A stretch of 29,068 nucleotides of DNA from a virus: IMG/VR virus record IMGVR_UViG_3300045010_000261, positions 1 to 29,068 of that record; one strand, 5' to 3'. Position 1 is the stretch's first letter. The number at the start of each line of letters is the position of its first letter. Of the stretch, positions 1 to 7,169 are shown piece after piece. The notes beneath the pieces are model-generated. The model was given only the letters and a program-made list of their open reading frames with translations, made no database searches and was not told where the DNA came from. A program made the translations under genes and the position numbers.

Positions 1-2043
1 GTAAGAAGAATTGCGAATCACAATGCTTCGGTTCTTCTTCCATTGTTGACGCAAATTGTCAATCTGCAAACAATCGGATTGATAACGTGAAATAAAATTA
101 GTAAAATCACGACCTTCAAGAATTCGAATTCCTACAAAATTTACATCCTCAAATTTATCACGAATATTTCGAAGAAGAGCTTCTGTCATTCCAGTAAACC
201 CATTGCCAACATTATATGTTGTTCCAAGTTTGCGATCACGAAGATATGTCATACCATAACGAATAGAAACATGACCAAGATATTCAAAAACTTCATTGGA
301 ATAATAAGAAATTCGTTTGATCTTTTTATGATAAGTAATTCCACAAGCTTCACCATCGGTCAAAATAATGCACTGCACTTTTTGAACTTTGAATTCTTTT
401 TTAAACTCAGGAATAATTGAAGATAGGGTAATAATTGATTCATTTAGAGGAGTTCCAGACAAAGTAAGTCTGTCGGGAGTAGGACAAGTAGTGCTGTAAC
501 GATTTGCATAAGAGAAAGCAATTCTCCAAATGTGCTTCATTTGCTGATCTAAATCTTTTGCATTAGTCTTTGAAGTGAAAAGATTCATCAGTCGAAATTC
601 TGGTGCAACACAAATTAGATTTTCTTTTTCCTCATATGCTCGCTTATGAAGAACATGAGCATAATTCTCGTCTAGATCATAATATGCCCACTCATTAGTA
701 AATGCATAAACTTCAAAGGGGATATTAACTTTTTTACAGAACCAAAGAAGATTATACATCTGTTTACAAGTATCCAGAAGAACATCACTTATTGATCCAG
801 ACCAATCCAAAACAAAAATCAATCCATGATTCTTACCATCAGGAATTACTGTAACTTTTTTGAATAGATCTTCATTATACTTGTAAGTATGAAGTTTAGA
901 TGTATCCAGTACTCCACTTCGACTCACAGTAGAGCGAGCATAACTATCAGCAGATTTTCTGCACTCAAACTCTTTTACAAGATAGTTTACCTCTTTCTGA
1001 GCAGAACGTTTGAACTCAATAAATTTAGAATCGGCAATATGATAAGGATCAATGAAATGTTTTTCATATCCTCGTTCTTTCAAATCATTTTTCAAGTTAT
1101 CTGCATAAGTCTGAAAATATTGGAAAATGTAATCATGAACTTCTTTGTTTTTAACTACTGCTTTTTTAGTATCAATTTTTGGAATTTCCACATAAACAGT
1201 GTCATCAAAAGAAGACTTGTCGGTGAGATTTTCAATCTTGTCACTTAGATTGGAATCAGTTTTGACTTCAAGATCTTCATCATTTTCCCCACCACCATTT
1301 TGAGGATCACTTTGTGATTGCTGTTGTTGTGGTTGAGGTTGTTGATTTTTAAGATCACTATCAGATTGTGAACCATTTTGATCGTAATCAAGTGAATCAG
1401 AAGAATCATTTTGACCTTGCTGTTCATCACTGGACCCAGAAGAACCAGAATCTTGATTTTGATTTTGTGCCAAAGATTCTTTCTGCTTCTCCTCTTTTTC
1501 TTTCTTACAATATTTGTAAAGAATTTCAGCAACTTTCAAAACCTCATCAAAGGTTTGAGTGTTTTCAATGATATTAAGAATTTCCAATTCTTCATTGTTA
1601 AAAGGAATAGCAACAAAGTTACCAATTTTACAATGAAGATTTACACGATCTGCCAAATTCATTTCGTAAAGATTCTCATCTTTAATTGAGAAGAAATCAT
1701 CATCACTAAGTTCTTTATACCCCTTGAAAAAAGTTTTAGACAATCCTGGATACTTTTTCTTCATCATCTTTTCAATGCGAACATCTTCAACGACGTTCAC
1801 AAACTGCTGAGGAACATCAATCTTTTCCCTCCAATCTTCATTTGGAGTAAAGAGAGCATGACCAACCTCATGACCCACCAGAAGGTCATATACGGTCCCA
1901 GAAGCACGGTTCCATAGAGGGAGAGTCAAAACCCTACGCTCAATATCAAAAGACGCTGTGGGGACTTTACGGTGCTCCACAATGAGATCTTCGGTTGCCA
2001 GAAGTCTTGCAAGTTGTCCTTTGATTTCAGCGTTGACGGTCAT
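1..2043 (-). CDS. cobT: CobT-like metallopeptidase / VWA-domain protein (3' end beyond window)
   Basis: Reading from the ATG at 2043, 681 codons stay open to the window edge, so the C-terminus is missing. Residues 58-62 are HEVGH, a zincin-type zinc site. Residues of about 195-260 form a low-complexity linker rich in Q, S, D and N. Near residue 412 the motif DWSGS follows a hydrophobic strand, which is the MIDAS metal site of a von Willebrand A domain, and ILTDGEA follows later. T4-like cyanophages carry proteins of this build annotated as CobT or peptidase, with a CobS-like AAA+ ATPase as the expected partner; that partner is not in this window. The cellular CobT is the cobaltochelatase subunit, but a role in cobalamin synthesis is doubtful here because the protease motif is intact. 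A good ribosome site (GAGGAA) lies about 6 bases before the ATG. The gene follows a hairpin and may be transcribed separately. Confidence 0.85.
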   Translation of the reverse strand, partial: MTVNAEIKGQLARLLATEDLIVEHRKVPTASFDIERRVLTLPLWNRASGTVYDLLVGHEVGHALFTPNEDWREKIDVPQQFVNVVEDVRIEKMMKKKYPGLSKTFFKGYKELSDDDFFSIKDENLYEMNLADRVNLHCKIGNFVAIPFNNEELEILNIIENTQTFDEVLKVAEILYKYCKKEKEEKQKESLAQNQNQDSGSSGSSDEQQGQNDSSDSLDYDQNGSQSDSDLKNQQPQPQQQQSQSDPQNGGGENDEDLEVKTDSNLSDKIENLTDKSSFDDTVYVEIPKIDTKKAVVKNKEVHDYIFQYFQTYADNLKNDLKERGYEKHFIDPYHIADSKFIEFKRSAQKEVNYLVKEFECRKSADSYARSTVSRSGVLDTSKLHTYKYNEDLFKKVTVIPDGKNHGLIFVLDWSGSISDVLLDTCKQMYNLLWFCKKVNIPFEVYAFTNEWAYYDLDENYAHVLHKRAYEEKENLICVAPEFRLMNLFTSKTNAKDLDQQMKHIWRIAFSYANRYSTTCPTPDRLTLSGTPLNESIITLSSIIPEFKKEFKVQKVQCIILTDGEACGITYHKKIKRISYYSNEVFEYLGHVSIRYGMTYLRDRKLGTTYNVGNGFTGMTEALLRNIRDKFEDVNFVGIRILEGRDFTNFISRYQSDCLQIDNLRQQWKKNRSIVIRNSSY

Positions 2044-2077
2044 AGGGTTTCCTCGGTATTAACCTACAATACAACAA

Positions 2078-2100
2078 GACCCCCACGTTTTGTGGAGGTC
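2078..2100 (-). terminator. Hairpin between the sulfotransferase-like gene and cobT
   Basis: On the minus strand, GACCTCCAC pairs with GTGGGGGTC (9 bp with one G-U pair) around a 5-base loop. TTGTTGTATT follows, a T-rich but imperfect tract. It lies 12 bases after the stop of the preceding gene, so it probably acts as a weak rho-independent terminator or a processing hairpin. Confidence 0.5.
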
Positions 2101-2112
2101 ATGTGCCGCTTT

Positions 2113-2799
2113 TTAAAGTGGCTCAGTCGTGCTTTTGCTTGCCGAAGTGCTTGCGGTTTCAATTTCCGCTTCTGCTCCTTCTTGCTGTGGTGTTGCCAGT
2201 TCGGGGTAGAGTTGCTCAATGTCCCTCCTGTAAAATCTCCTAAGATTATCTATGATTTTAGCAGACCTCACAACCTTATTGTCCTCATCAGTGTTCAGTT
2301 TTTGATATGGCACATCATGAATTTTAAAAGGAATACTAATGATTTCAGATAACCAATTCTCAAAATCTTTACCAAATTTATTTTCAAACTTCCAAATATT
2401 TGTTTTATCTGAAATAAAGTCTACTTGATTTCTAAACCAATTTACGGACTCCGTTAAAGGAAAATTTTGAAGTAGGGAATGAAAATACATCTCATCTTCT
2501 AACAGATGATCAACATCATTTCCGTACATTCTTCGAATAAAGATTGAAGAAGAAAAGAATCTATTGATTGGATTTCTAACGATTGTAATATGAGGGATAT
2601 CTTTTACATCGAAATATTTTTCATACAATTCCCTGTGAAAATGGAGTGCTTCTATTCCTTCAACTGATTTTCCAATATTAGTTTGCTCAACTTCAAAGTC
2701 ATTGAGTCTCAAATTTTCATCAAAGAATCTTCCAGCAGTTCTTGGAATATGAACAAAAAGAATTCTCTTACCTGTTGGTTTATGTCTATAAGTTGGCAT
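2113..2799 (-). CDS. Sulfotransferase-like protein
   Basis: 228 aa. Near residues 15-25 the sequence FVHIPRTAGRFF sits where Sulfotransfer_2-type enzymes have their 5'-phosphosulfate loop (usually HIPKTAGTS). Near residues 73-84, TIVRNPINRFFSS matches the 3'-phosphate-binding motif (R-x-P-x-x-R-x-x-S). Together they suggest a PAPS-dependent sulfotransferase fold acting on an unknown acceptor. The usual catalytic/PAPS-contacting lysine is arginine here, so activity is uncertain. The last 25 or so residues are a low-complexity A/E/S/T tail. The ATG overlaps the stop of the preceding gene (TAATG), which implies translational coupling. It could be an auxiliary metabolic gene or a degenerate relative with another role. 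Confidence 0.65.
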   Translation of the reverse strand: MPTYRHKPTGKRILFVHIPRTAGRFFDENLRLNDFEVEQTNIGKSVEGIEALHFHRELYEKYFDVKDIPHITIVRNPINRFFSSSIFIRRMYGNDVDHLLEDEMYFHSLLQNFPLTESVNWFRNQVDFISDKTNIWKFENKFGKDFENWLSEIISIPFKIHDVPYQKLNTDEDNKVVRSAKIIDNLRRFYRRDIEQLYPELATPQQEGAEAEIETASTSASKSTTEPL

Positions 2800-3098
2800 T
2801 ATGCAACCAGATCATTATCATAAAAATATTTAACTCTTGCTCGACGGACCATCAAAAGATCTTCATAGTGCCCTCGATGTTCTTTATCAATAATTCCATT
2901 CTTTTTCATATCTAACATTCTAACCAAAGCTTCATGACCATCAATACTAAACTTTGATTCTTTATTGGCAAGAAAATCCAAACGCTTAGATTCAAGTTCT
3001 TGACGTTTTTGAATTAGGTCATCAACATCAACAAAGGCACGATCTTTCATTTGAAGATAAACTTCACGAAATGCTTTATTAAGTTCAGTAGCGTTCAT
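2799..3098 (-). CDS. Conserved small hypothetical protein downstream of gene 46
   Basis: 99 aa from the ATG at 3098. The frame is open back to a TTG at 3149 that overlaps the gp46 stop, which would give 116 aa. I prefer the ATG because the extension has no ribosome site and reads like untranslated sequence, although the ATG also lacks a strong site. The product is charged and largely helical (roughly AFREVYLQMKDRAF... LIQKRQELESKRLDFL) with no motif I recognise. It is packed between gp46 and the sulfotransferase-like gene with overlapping ends, so it belongs to the same transcript as the 55-47-46 group. Confidence 0.65.
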   Translation of the reverse strand: MNATELNKAFREVYLQMKDRAFVDVDDLIQKRQELESKRLDFLANKESKFSIDGHEALVRMLDMKKNGIIDKEHRGHYEDLLMVRRARVKYFYDNDLVA

Positions 3099-3145
3099 AG
3101 TTTTTGGTGACAATAATCTGAGTTTAGTTGAAGGATTTAAAGTCG

Positions 3146-4861
3146 TCAAGTAGAAGAGATGCGACTAAATCCTTTGATTTTTTCAAACTTAATTACTGAT
3201 TCAAACTTATCAGCAATTTCTTCTTTATGCGAAATCACAAAGATATTAGCATCTTTAATTACAAAACGAATGATCTTTAAAAATTCCTCTGTTCCCACAG
3301 TATCCAGTGAGGAATCAAATACTTCATCAAAAATCATGATATTTGTATTTGCCGAATTTTTTATTTTTGCAATCTCTCTCCAAGTAAACAAGAGAGCCAG
3401 ATCTATTCTTTGTTTTTCTCCCTCGGAGAAGGATGAATATGTAAAGTCTTCATGAATAGGAGATTGAACTACCTCATTAAATTCTTCATCAAGTTGCAGA
3501 TTAATATAGAAATCCATCATTTGTAGGTACTTATTAACCGACTGATTAATAAGGGGTAGATACTTCTTGATAATGTTGGATTTTACACCACTGTCTTTTA
3601 GAAGAGAATATGTATAATCGAGGTAGTCAATCTCATCTCTTTGTTCAGAGAGTAATTTAAATGTGTTATTCAGTTGTTCTTTGAAAGTTTCTAACTTCTC
3701 ATGCTCAGAACCTCTATTTGCAAGTTTCTCGGTAATTTCTTGAATTTCCGATTCCAAATCTCGTGACTGTTTTCTAAGTCCAAAAATTTGAACGTTGCTT
3801 TGAGAAATGCCATTAGTTAGTTTTGTTACCTCTTTCGACAAGTTAAGAAATTGAAGTTCTCGTGTTTCTTCCTCTTCTATTTTAGTCTCCAATTCGGAAA
3901 GACCTTCATCTAACTCCCTTATCGAAGAACTGAGAACTTCAATTCTATTTAACCGAAAATCTTCCTCAATATTTTGAGTGCAAGTTGGGCAAACTGCATT
4001 TTGGTTAAAAAAGATACCTTCCTTATCAATATTGTCCTTTTTCTGTTCAATCTTTGCTCGAAGATTTGTGAGTTTCCTAACTTTTGCGGAAGCATCAATA
4101 TAGTCTTCGAGTTGTTTTTGCTTCTTTTCAATATTAACAACAATCTTTTGAATGTTACTTTCTACTTCATTTATTTCATTTGAAATAGAATCGATTTTAG
4201 TTTTTCTTTGATCGATTCCCTTTTGACCACTTTCTTCAATCTGTTTGATAAAGTCTTTCTGCATATCGACTTTATCTTTTAGAGAATCTTTTTTCAGTTC
4301 AAGTGTTTTAATAGAATCTTTTGCACTGCGAATATTCTCTTTGATAAGAACATTCATGGAAGAGAAAATTTTAAGGTCAAGAAGATCCTCAATAACTTCT
4401 CTACGATGAACCACAGAAAGTTGCATAAACGGAATAAATGAGGCACTCCCCAGAATTACAATCTGAGTGAAAGATTTATAATTCATCTTTAAAACAGATT
4501 GCTCAAACCACTTCTGCTGATCATTTGCAGATGCGTGTTGATCTAATACTTTTCCGTTTTTATGAATCTCAAAAATGTTAGGTTTGATTCCACGACGAAT
4601 TTTCCATCGAGTATTTCCCACAGAAAACTCAATTTCTACAAGACAATCTTTATCGTTTACGATATTAAGAAGTTGTGGTTTGTTGATCTTACGATATGGT
4701 TTACCAAACAGAGAAAAAGTCAGAGCATCTAAAATAGTGCTCTTACCTGCCCCATTAATTCCAATAATCAAAGTAGTGGAAGAGATTTGAAAATCTACCT
4801 CAGTAAATTTATTGCCAGTTGAAAGAAAATTCTTCCATCTAATTTTTTCAAATAAAATCAT
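3146..4861 (-). CDS. 46: gp46, recombination endonuclease subunit (Rad50/SbcC-like ATPase)
   Basis: 571 aa, close to T4 gp46. It is an SMC-type ATPase that pairs with gp47 to resect double-strand ends and feed recombination-dependent replication, and it also helps degrade host DNA. Walker A is GINGAGKST at residues 34-42. Two coiled-coil arms (about 170-280 and 295-410) flank a zinc hook CPTC at 291-294. A signature-like SFSEGEKQR precedes Walker B (IMIFDEVFDSSLD, about 505-517), followed by the switch VISHKEE. The start overlaps the preceding 91-aa gene by 14 bases. All key residues are present. Confidence 0.96.
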   Translation of the reverse strand: MILFEKIRWKNFLSTGNKFTEVDFQISSTTLIIGINGAGKSTILDALTFSLFGKPYRKINKPQLLNIVNDKDCLVEIEFSVGNTRWKIRRGIKPNIFEIHKNGKVLDQHASANDQQKWFEQSVLKMNYKSFTQIVILGSASFIPFMQLSVVHRREVIEDLLDLKIFSSMNVLIKENIRSAKDSIKTLELKKDSLKDKVDMQKDFIKQIEESGQKGIDQRKTKIDSISNEINEVESNIQKIVVNIEKKQKQLEDYIDASAKVRKLTNLRAKIEQKKDNIDKEGIFFNQNAVCPTCTQNIEEDFRLNRIEVLSSSIRELDEGLSELETKIEEEETRELQFLNLSKEVTKLTNGISQSNVQIFGLRKQSRDLESEIQEITEKLANRGSEHEKLETFKEQLNNTFKLLSEQRDEIDYLDYTYSLLKDSGVKSNIIKKYLPLINQSVNKYLQMMDFYINLQLDEEFNEVVQSPIHEDFTYSSFSEGEKQRIDLALLFTWREIAKIKNSANTNIMIFDEVFDSSLDTVGTEEFLKIIRFVIKDANIFVISHKEEIADKFESVIKFEKIKGFSRISST

Positions 4862-5123
4862 AATCTTTTTTTATTGGGGGCACAACGATGTCGTTAGGAG
4901 TAATAACAGTATACTTGTGTTCATTTATTTCGCAAACATGAAATAAAAGTTCATCATCGATTTCCATTACATTAAGATCTGGATATCCATCTTCTTCCAA
5001 AAGCATAGCATATCTTGATGCATCATCTTCTTCTTCAAACATGTAGAGAACTTTATCACCATCGTCATCGGCAACAGAAAACGCTCCTTGTTCTTCTCTC
5101 TCTTCGATAGTGAGAATATACAT
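4848..5123 (-). CDS. Small acidic protein between gp47 and gp46 (DUF3110-like)
   Basis: 91 aa, very acidic (EEEDD, EEDGYPD, EIDDE). The build MYILTIEEREEQGAFSV... LYMFEEEDDASRYAMLLEEDGYPDLNVMEID... YTVITPNDIVVPP resembles, from memory, the DUF3110 proteins shared by cyanobacteria and their phages; that match has not been checked. The ATG follows the gp47 stop after one base, and the 3' end overlaps gp46 by 14 bases, so it is translated with both nuclease subunits. The position suggests a nuclease accessory protein, but that is inference from context only. Confidence 0.8.
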   Translation of the reverse strand: MYILTIEEREEQGAFSVADDDGDKVLYMFEEEDDASRYAMLLEEDGYPDLNVMEIDDELLFHVCEINEHKYTVITPNDIVVPPIKKDYDFI

Positions 5124-5124
5124 T

Positions 5125-6168
5125 CTAGACTAACTCACACGCCTCTTGATATATAGATGATATTATACTCTGCAATTTGGATTTGTCTAAGGTAGTATCC
5201 GACTCTTCAACATGACGATTAAGAATTGACAATGTATCTTCGGATTCATATGCTTCCAAATCTACTTTATCATTCCATCCAGTAAAATCGTGATTCTCCA
5301 CGATTTTCATATCAGCAACACCAGAATTGTATAACTTATCAATGAATTTTTCAAAGTTCTTACTATCTGTCTTTTTACGAACAATAACTTTTACAATTTT
5401 GTTCTGATACTCAGAAGTATTAAACAACTTGTAATTAGTGTCCTCGTAATAAATGCTGAAAAACATTTTATGTGGATTTTGAATGTGCTCATGCTCATAG
5501 GTTTCGGTATCAAAGATTGTGAACCCACGAACATCATTCACATCGTTCCAGAACATTTCATAAGGATTTCCCACATAGAAAATCTTTCCATTATCAGATC
5601 TTGTATGATAGTGTCCAGAAAAAACTTTTTTGAACTTTTTGAATGGTTCAATATTAATACCTTCTTCCATAACATGACCTCTATGTGCATAGAATCCATT
5701 TAATTCTAAATGCCCAAGAGCAACTTCTGCTTTGGTGGACTTTATGAGTGAAATAGTTTTATCGTAATTTTCGCAATTGATCCAAGGAAGCAAAAGAAAA
5801 GTTTTACCATTCAGTTCAATTTCATCACACTCATCGTAGACTTTAATGTTATTGTAACCAGTCAATAGAAGAGCAGGAGAGTTTACAGAATTCGTATTTT
5901 TGTAATACGAATCATGATTTCCAATGATTAAATGAACATTATACTTAGAAAGAGGATCAAGAACTACTTTCTTAGTCCATTCAAGACTTTGATAATCAAT
6001 TGATTTACGACTATCAAAAGCATCACCCATGTGAATCACCGTAGTGATTCCCTCCTTCTTTAAGATTGGAAAGAACACATCCTTATAAAATAATTCAAAG
6101 TAATCTTGAAATAATTTAGATCCTCGTCTGGCTCCCCAGTGAGTATCTGTAAGAATGGCAACTTTCAT
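5125..6168 (-). CDS. 47: gp47, recombination endonuclease subunit (Mre11/SbcD-like)
   Basis: 347 aa, close to the T4 length. It is the metallophosphoesterase nuclease partner of gp46. The metal-binding series is complete: DTHWG at residues 8-12, GD at 48-49, GNHD at 83-86, a conserved GHLE near 152 and GHYH at 185-188. The start overlaps the gp55 stop by one base (TGATG), and the next gene starts one base after this stop. It therefore belongs to the 55-47-small-46 transcript and is probably expressed early from the promoter before gene 55. Confidence 0.96.
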   Translation of the reverse strand: MKVAILTDTHWGARRGSKLFQDYFELFYKDVFFPILKKEGITTVIHMGDAFDSRKSIDYQSLEWTKKVVLDPLSKYNVHLIIGNHDSYYKNTNSVNSPALLLTGYNNIKVYDECDEIELNGKTFLLLPWINCENYDKTISLIKSTKAEVALGHLELNGFYAHRGHVMEEGINIEPFKKFKKVFSGHYHTRSDNGKIFYVGNPYEMFWNDVNDVRGFTIFDTETYEHEHIQNPHKMFFSIYYEDTNYKLFNTSEYQNKIVKVIVRKKTDSKNFEKFIDKLYNSGVADMKIVENHDFTGWNDKVDLEAYESEDTLSILNRHVEESDTTLDKSKLQSIISSIYQEACELV

Positions 6169-6659
6169 CAGTTTCTGAGTTTTGAAAATATAGACTCCTT
6201 AATTGAATTATACTCTGATGAGGTGTATTCGTCAACATCTCCGTCCTCAGAAAACACGACTTCGTATCCACCACGTTCGATCATCTTTGCTTTGATCTCC
6301 ATTTGCTTTTTTTCTTTTTGAATTTTTCTCAAAAATGCGTAGTTAATAATTTGAGTAAAATAAGCAAATGGATTATTAGATTTTTCTGGATCAAAATTGT
6401 AAATGTACTGAACACAGTTTTCAATTCCATCACTAATCATGTCCTCTTTGAACATGTAGTTTACAAAATTTGGTTTATATGATAAATGAGTTGCAATTTT
6501 TAGAAAGCATTCTCCAATATACCTTGGAATTTGTGGACGGATTGTACCGTTCTCCCGTGACTCAGTAACTTTTTTGCGATACTCAATCAGGGCAGCAAGA
6601 AATTCTTTGTTGTTAACGTAGTGTTCTGGTCTTTTTCTCTTTGTCATTACGCTGTACAT
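6168..6659 (-). CDS. 55: gp55, sigma factor for late transcription
   Basis: 163 aa from the ATG at 6659; an in-frame ATG at 6647 (MTKRKRPEHYVNN) is an equally plausible start, and neither has a strong ribosome site. gp55 is the small divergent sigma70-family factor that directs RNA polymerase to TATAAATA-type late promoters, aided in T4 by gp33 and the gp45 clamp. The phage signature is visible: HYVNNKEFLAALIEYRK near the N-terminus, then EDMISDGIENCVQYIYNFDPEKSNNPFAYFTQIINYAFLRKIQKEKK, the region-2-like core (T4: EMIADGIE... NFDETKYKNPHAYIT). It has its own sigma70-type promoter at 6685-6712. Numerous ATAAATA sites in this window are its likely targets. Confidence 0.93.
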   Translation of the reverse strand: MYSVMTKRKRPEHYVNNKEFLAALIEYRKKVTESRENGTIRPQIPRYIGECFLKIATHLSYKPNFVNYMFKEDMISDGIENCVQYIYNFDPEKSNNPFAYFTQIINYAFLRKIQKEKKQMEIKAKMIERGGYEVVFSEDGDVDEYTSSEYNSIKESIFSKLRN

Positions 6660-6684
6660 ATTAGATTAACCAAACTATGTAGAT

Positions 6685-6712
6685 ATTATAACATTTAATA
6701 ATCTAATGTCAA
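6685..6712 (-). promoter_or_regulatory. Early sigma70-type promoter of gene 55
   Basis: On the minus strand, a perfect TTGACA (6712-6707), a 16-base spacer and a perfect TATAAT (6690-6685). The start point would fall about 20 bases before the gp55 ATG. This fits early transcription of the late sigma factor and the nuclease genes behind it by host polymerase. Confidence 0.85.
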
Positions 6713-6717
6713 TTTTC

Positions 6718-6777
6718 TTGACACTCTCAAAATATATGAGTAGACTCTCTTTGTTAGGTTTGATAGAAAAGGTTTAG
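6718..6777 (+). promoter_or_regulatory. Plus-strand promoter element, copy 1 (antisense to the 131-aa gene)
   Basis: TTGACA (6718-6723), a 17-base spacer, TAGACT (6741-6746), one base, then TCTTTGTTAGG, TGATAGA, AAGGT and TAG. An ungapped copy lies at 22861-22920 (45 of 60 identical by my count). No plus-strand gene follows. A transcript would run antisense into the Sm-like gene and uvsW. The last bases overlap the stop codon of the 131-aa gene. Confidence 0.6.
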
Positions 6778-7169
6778 CTCTTCTTAAAGATCTTTTCTAG
6801 TAAGTCTTTTGCATCACCAACAGTAGAAATATATCCCATTTTACGATCAATCTTTGGTTGTCTTGCTTTTTTTATTTTGTTAAATTGTCTAACAAAATTT
6901 TGATATAGAGAAATAATTTCAATGTCTGTCGATTCCGTCATAGTCATAACATGACGCATATTCAGTAAAAACATATCTTCTGTTGTAGTTTTTAACCAGG
7001 ATTCTAATTTATATCCAACAACATTTCCATTTCTCTCTACACTTTCAATTGTAACTGGATGATCTAAAATCAACATCATGCGATTATCTTCATCAGACAC
7101 AGCTACTTTTGCAAATATTTCTTCACCGGATGTAAGTTTTATTGTAGAGTAAAAATCGTCTTCTATCAT
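6774..7169 (-). CDS. Hypothetical protein with Sm/Hfq-like N-terminus
   Basis: 131 aa. The N-terminal 60 or so residues (DFYSTIKLTSGEEIFAKVAV... MMLILDHPVTIES) have the strand pattern of Lsm-type small beta-barrels, but this is a pattern judgement, not a database match. The C-terminal half is helical and basic (QFNKIKKARQPKIDRK). The start overlaps the uvsW stop as ATGA, so it is coupled to uvsW and probably transcribed late with it. It lies where T4 has small genes between uvsW and neighbouring functions. An RNA- or protein-binding role would be a guess. A plus-strand promoter element points into its 3' end. Confidence 0.75.
   Translation of the reverse strand: MIEDDFYSTIKLTSGEEIFAKVAVSDEDNRMMLILDHPVTIESVERNGNVVGYKLESWLKTTTEDMFLLNMRHVMTMTESTDIEIISLYQNFVRQFNKIKKARQPKIDRKMGYISTVGDAKDLLEKIFKKS

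Noticed and set aside
1972-2352. 126-codon plus-strand frame across the cobT/sulfotransferase junction
   Set aside because: It overlaps two real minus-strand genes and a hairpin, and the peptide resembles no protein family.
3096-3149. TTG at 3149 as start of the small gene after gp46
   Set aside because: No ribosome site, and the extra 17 residues do not look like part of the helical protein; the ATG at 3098 is preferred, but not proven.
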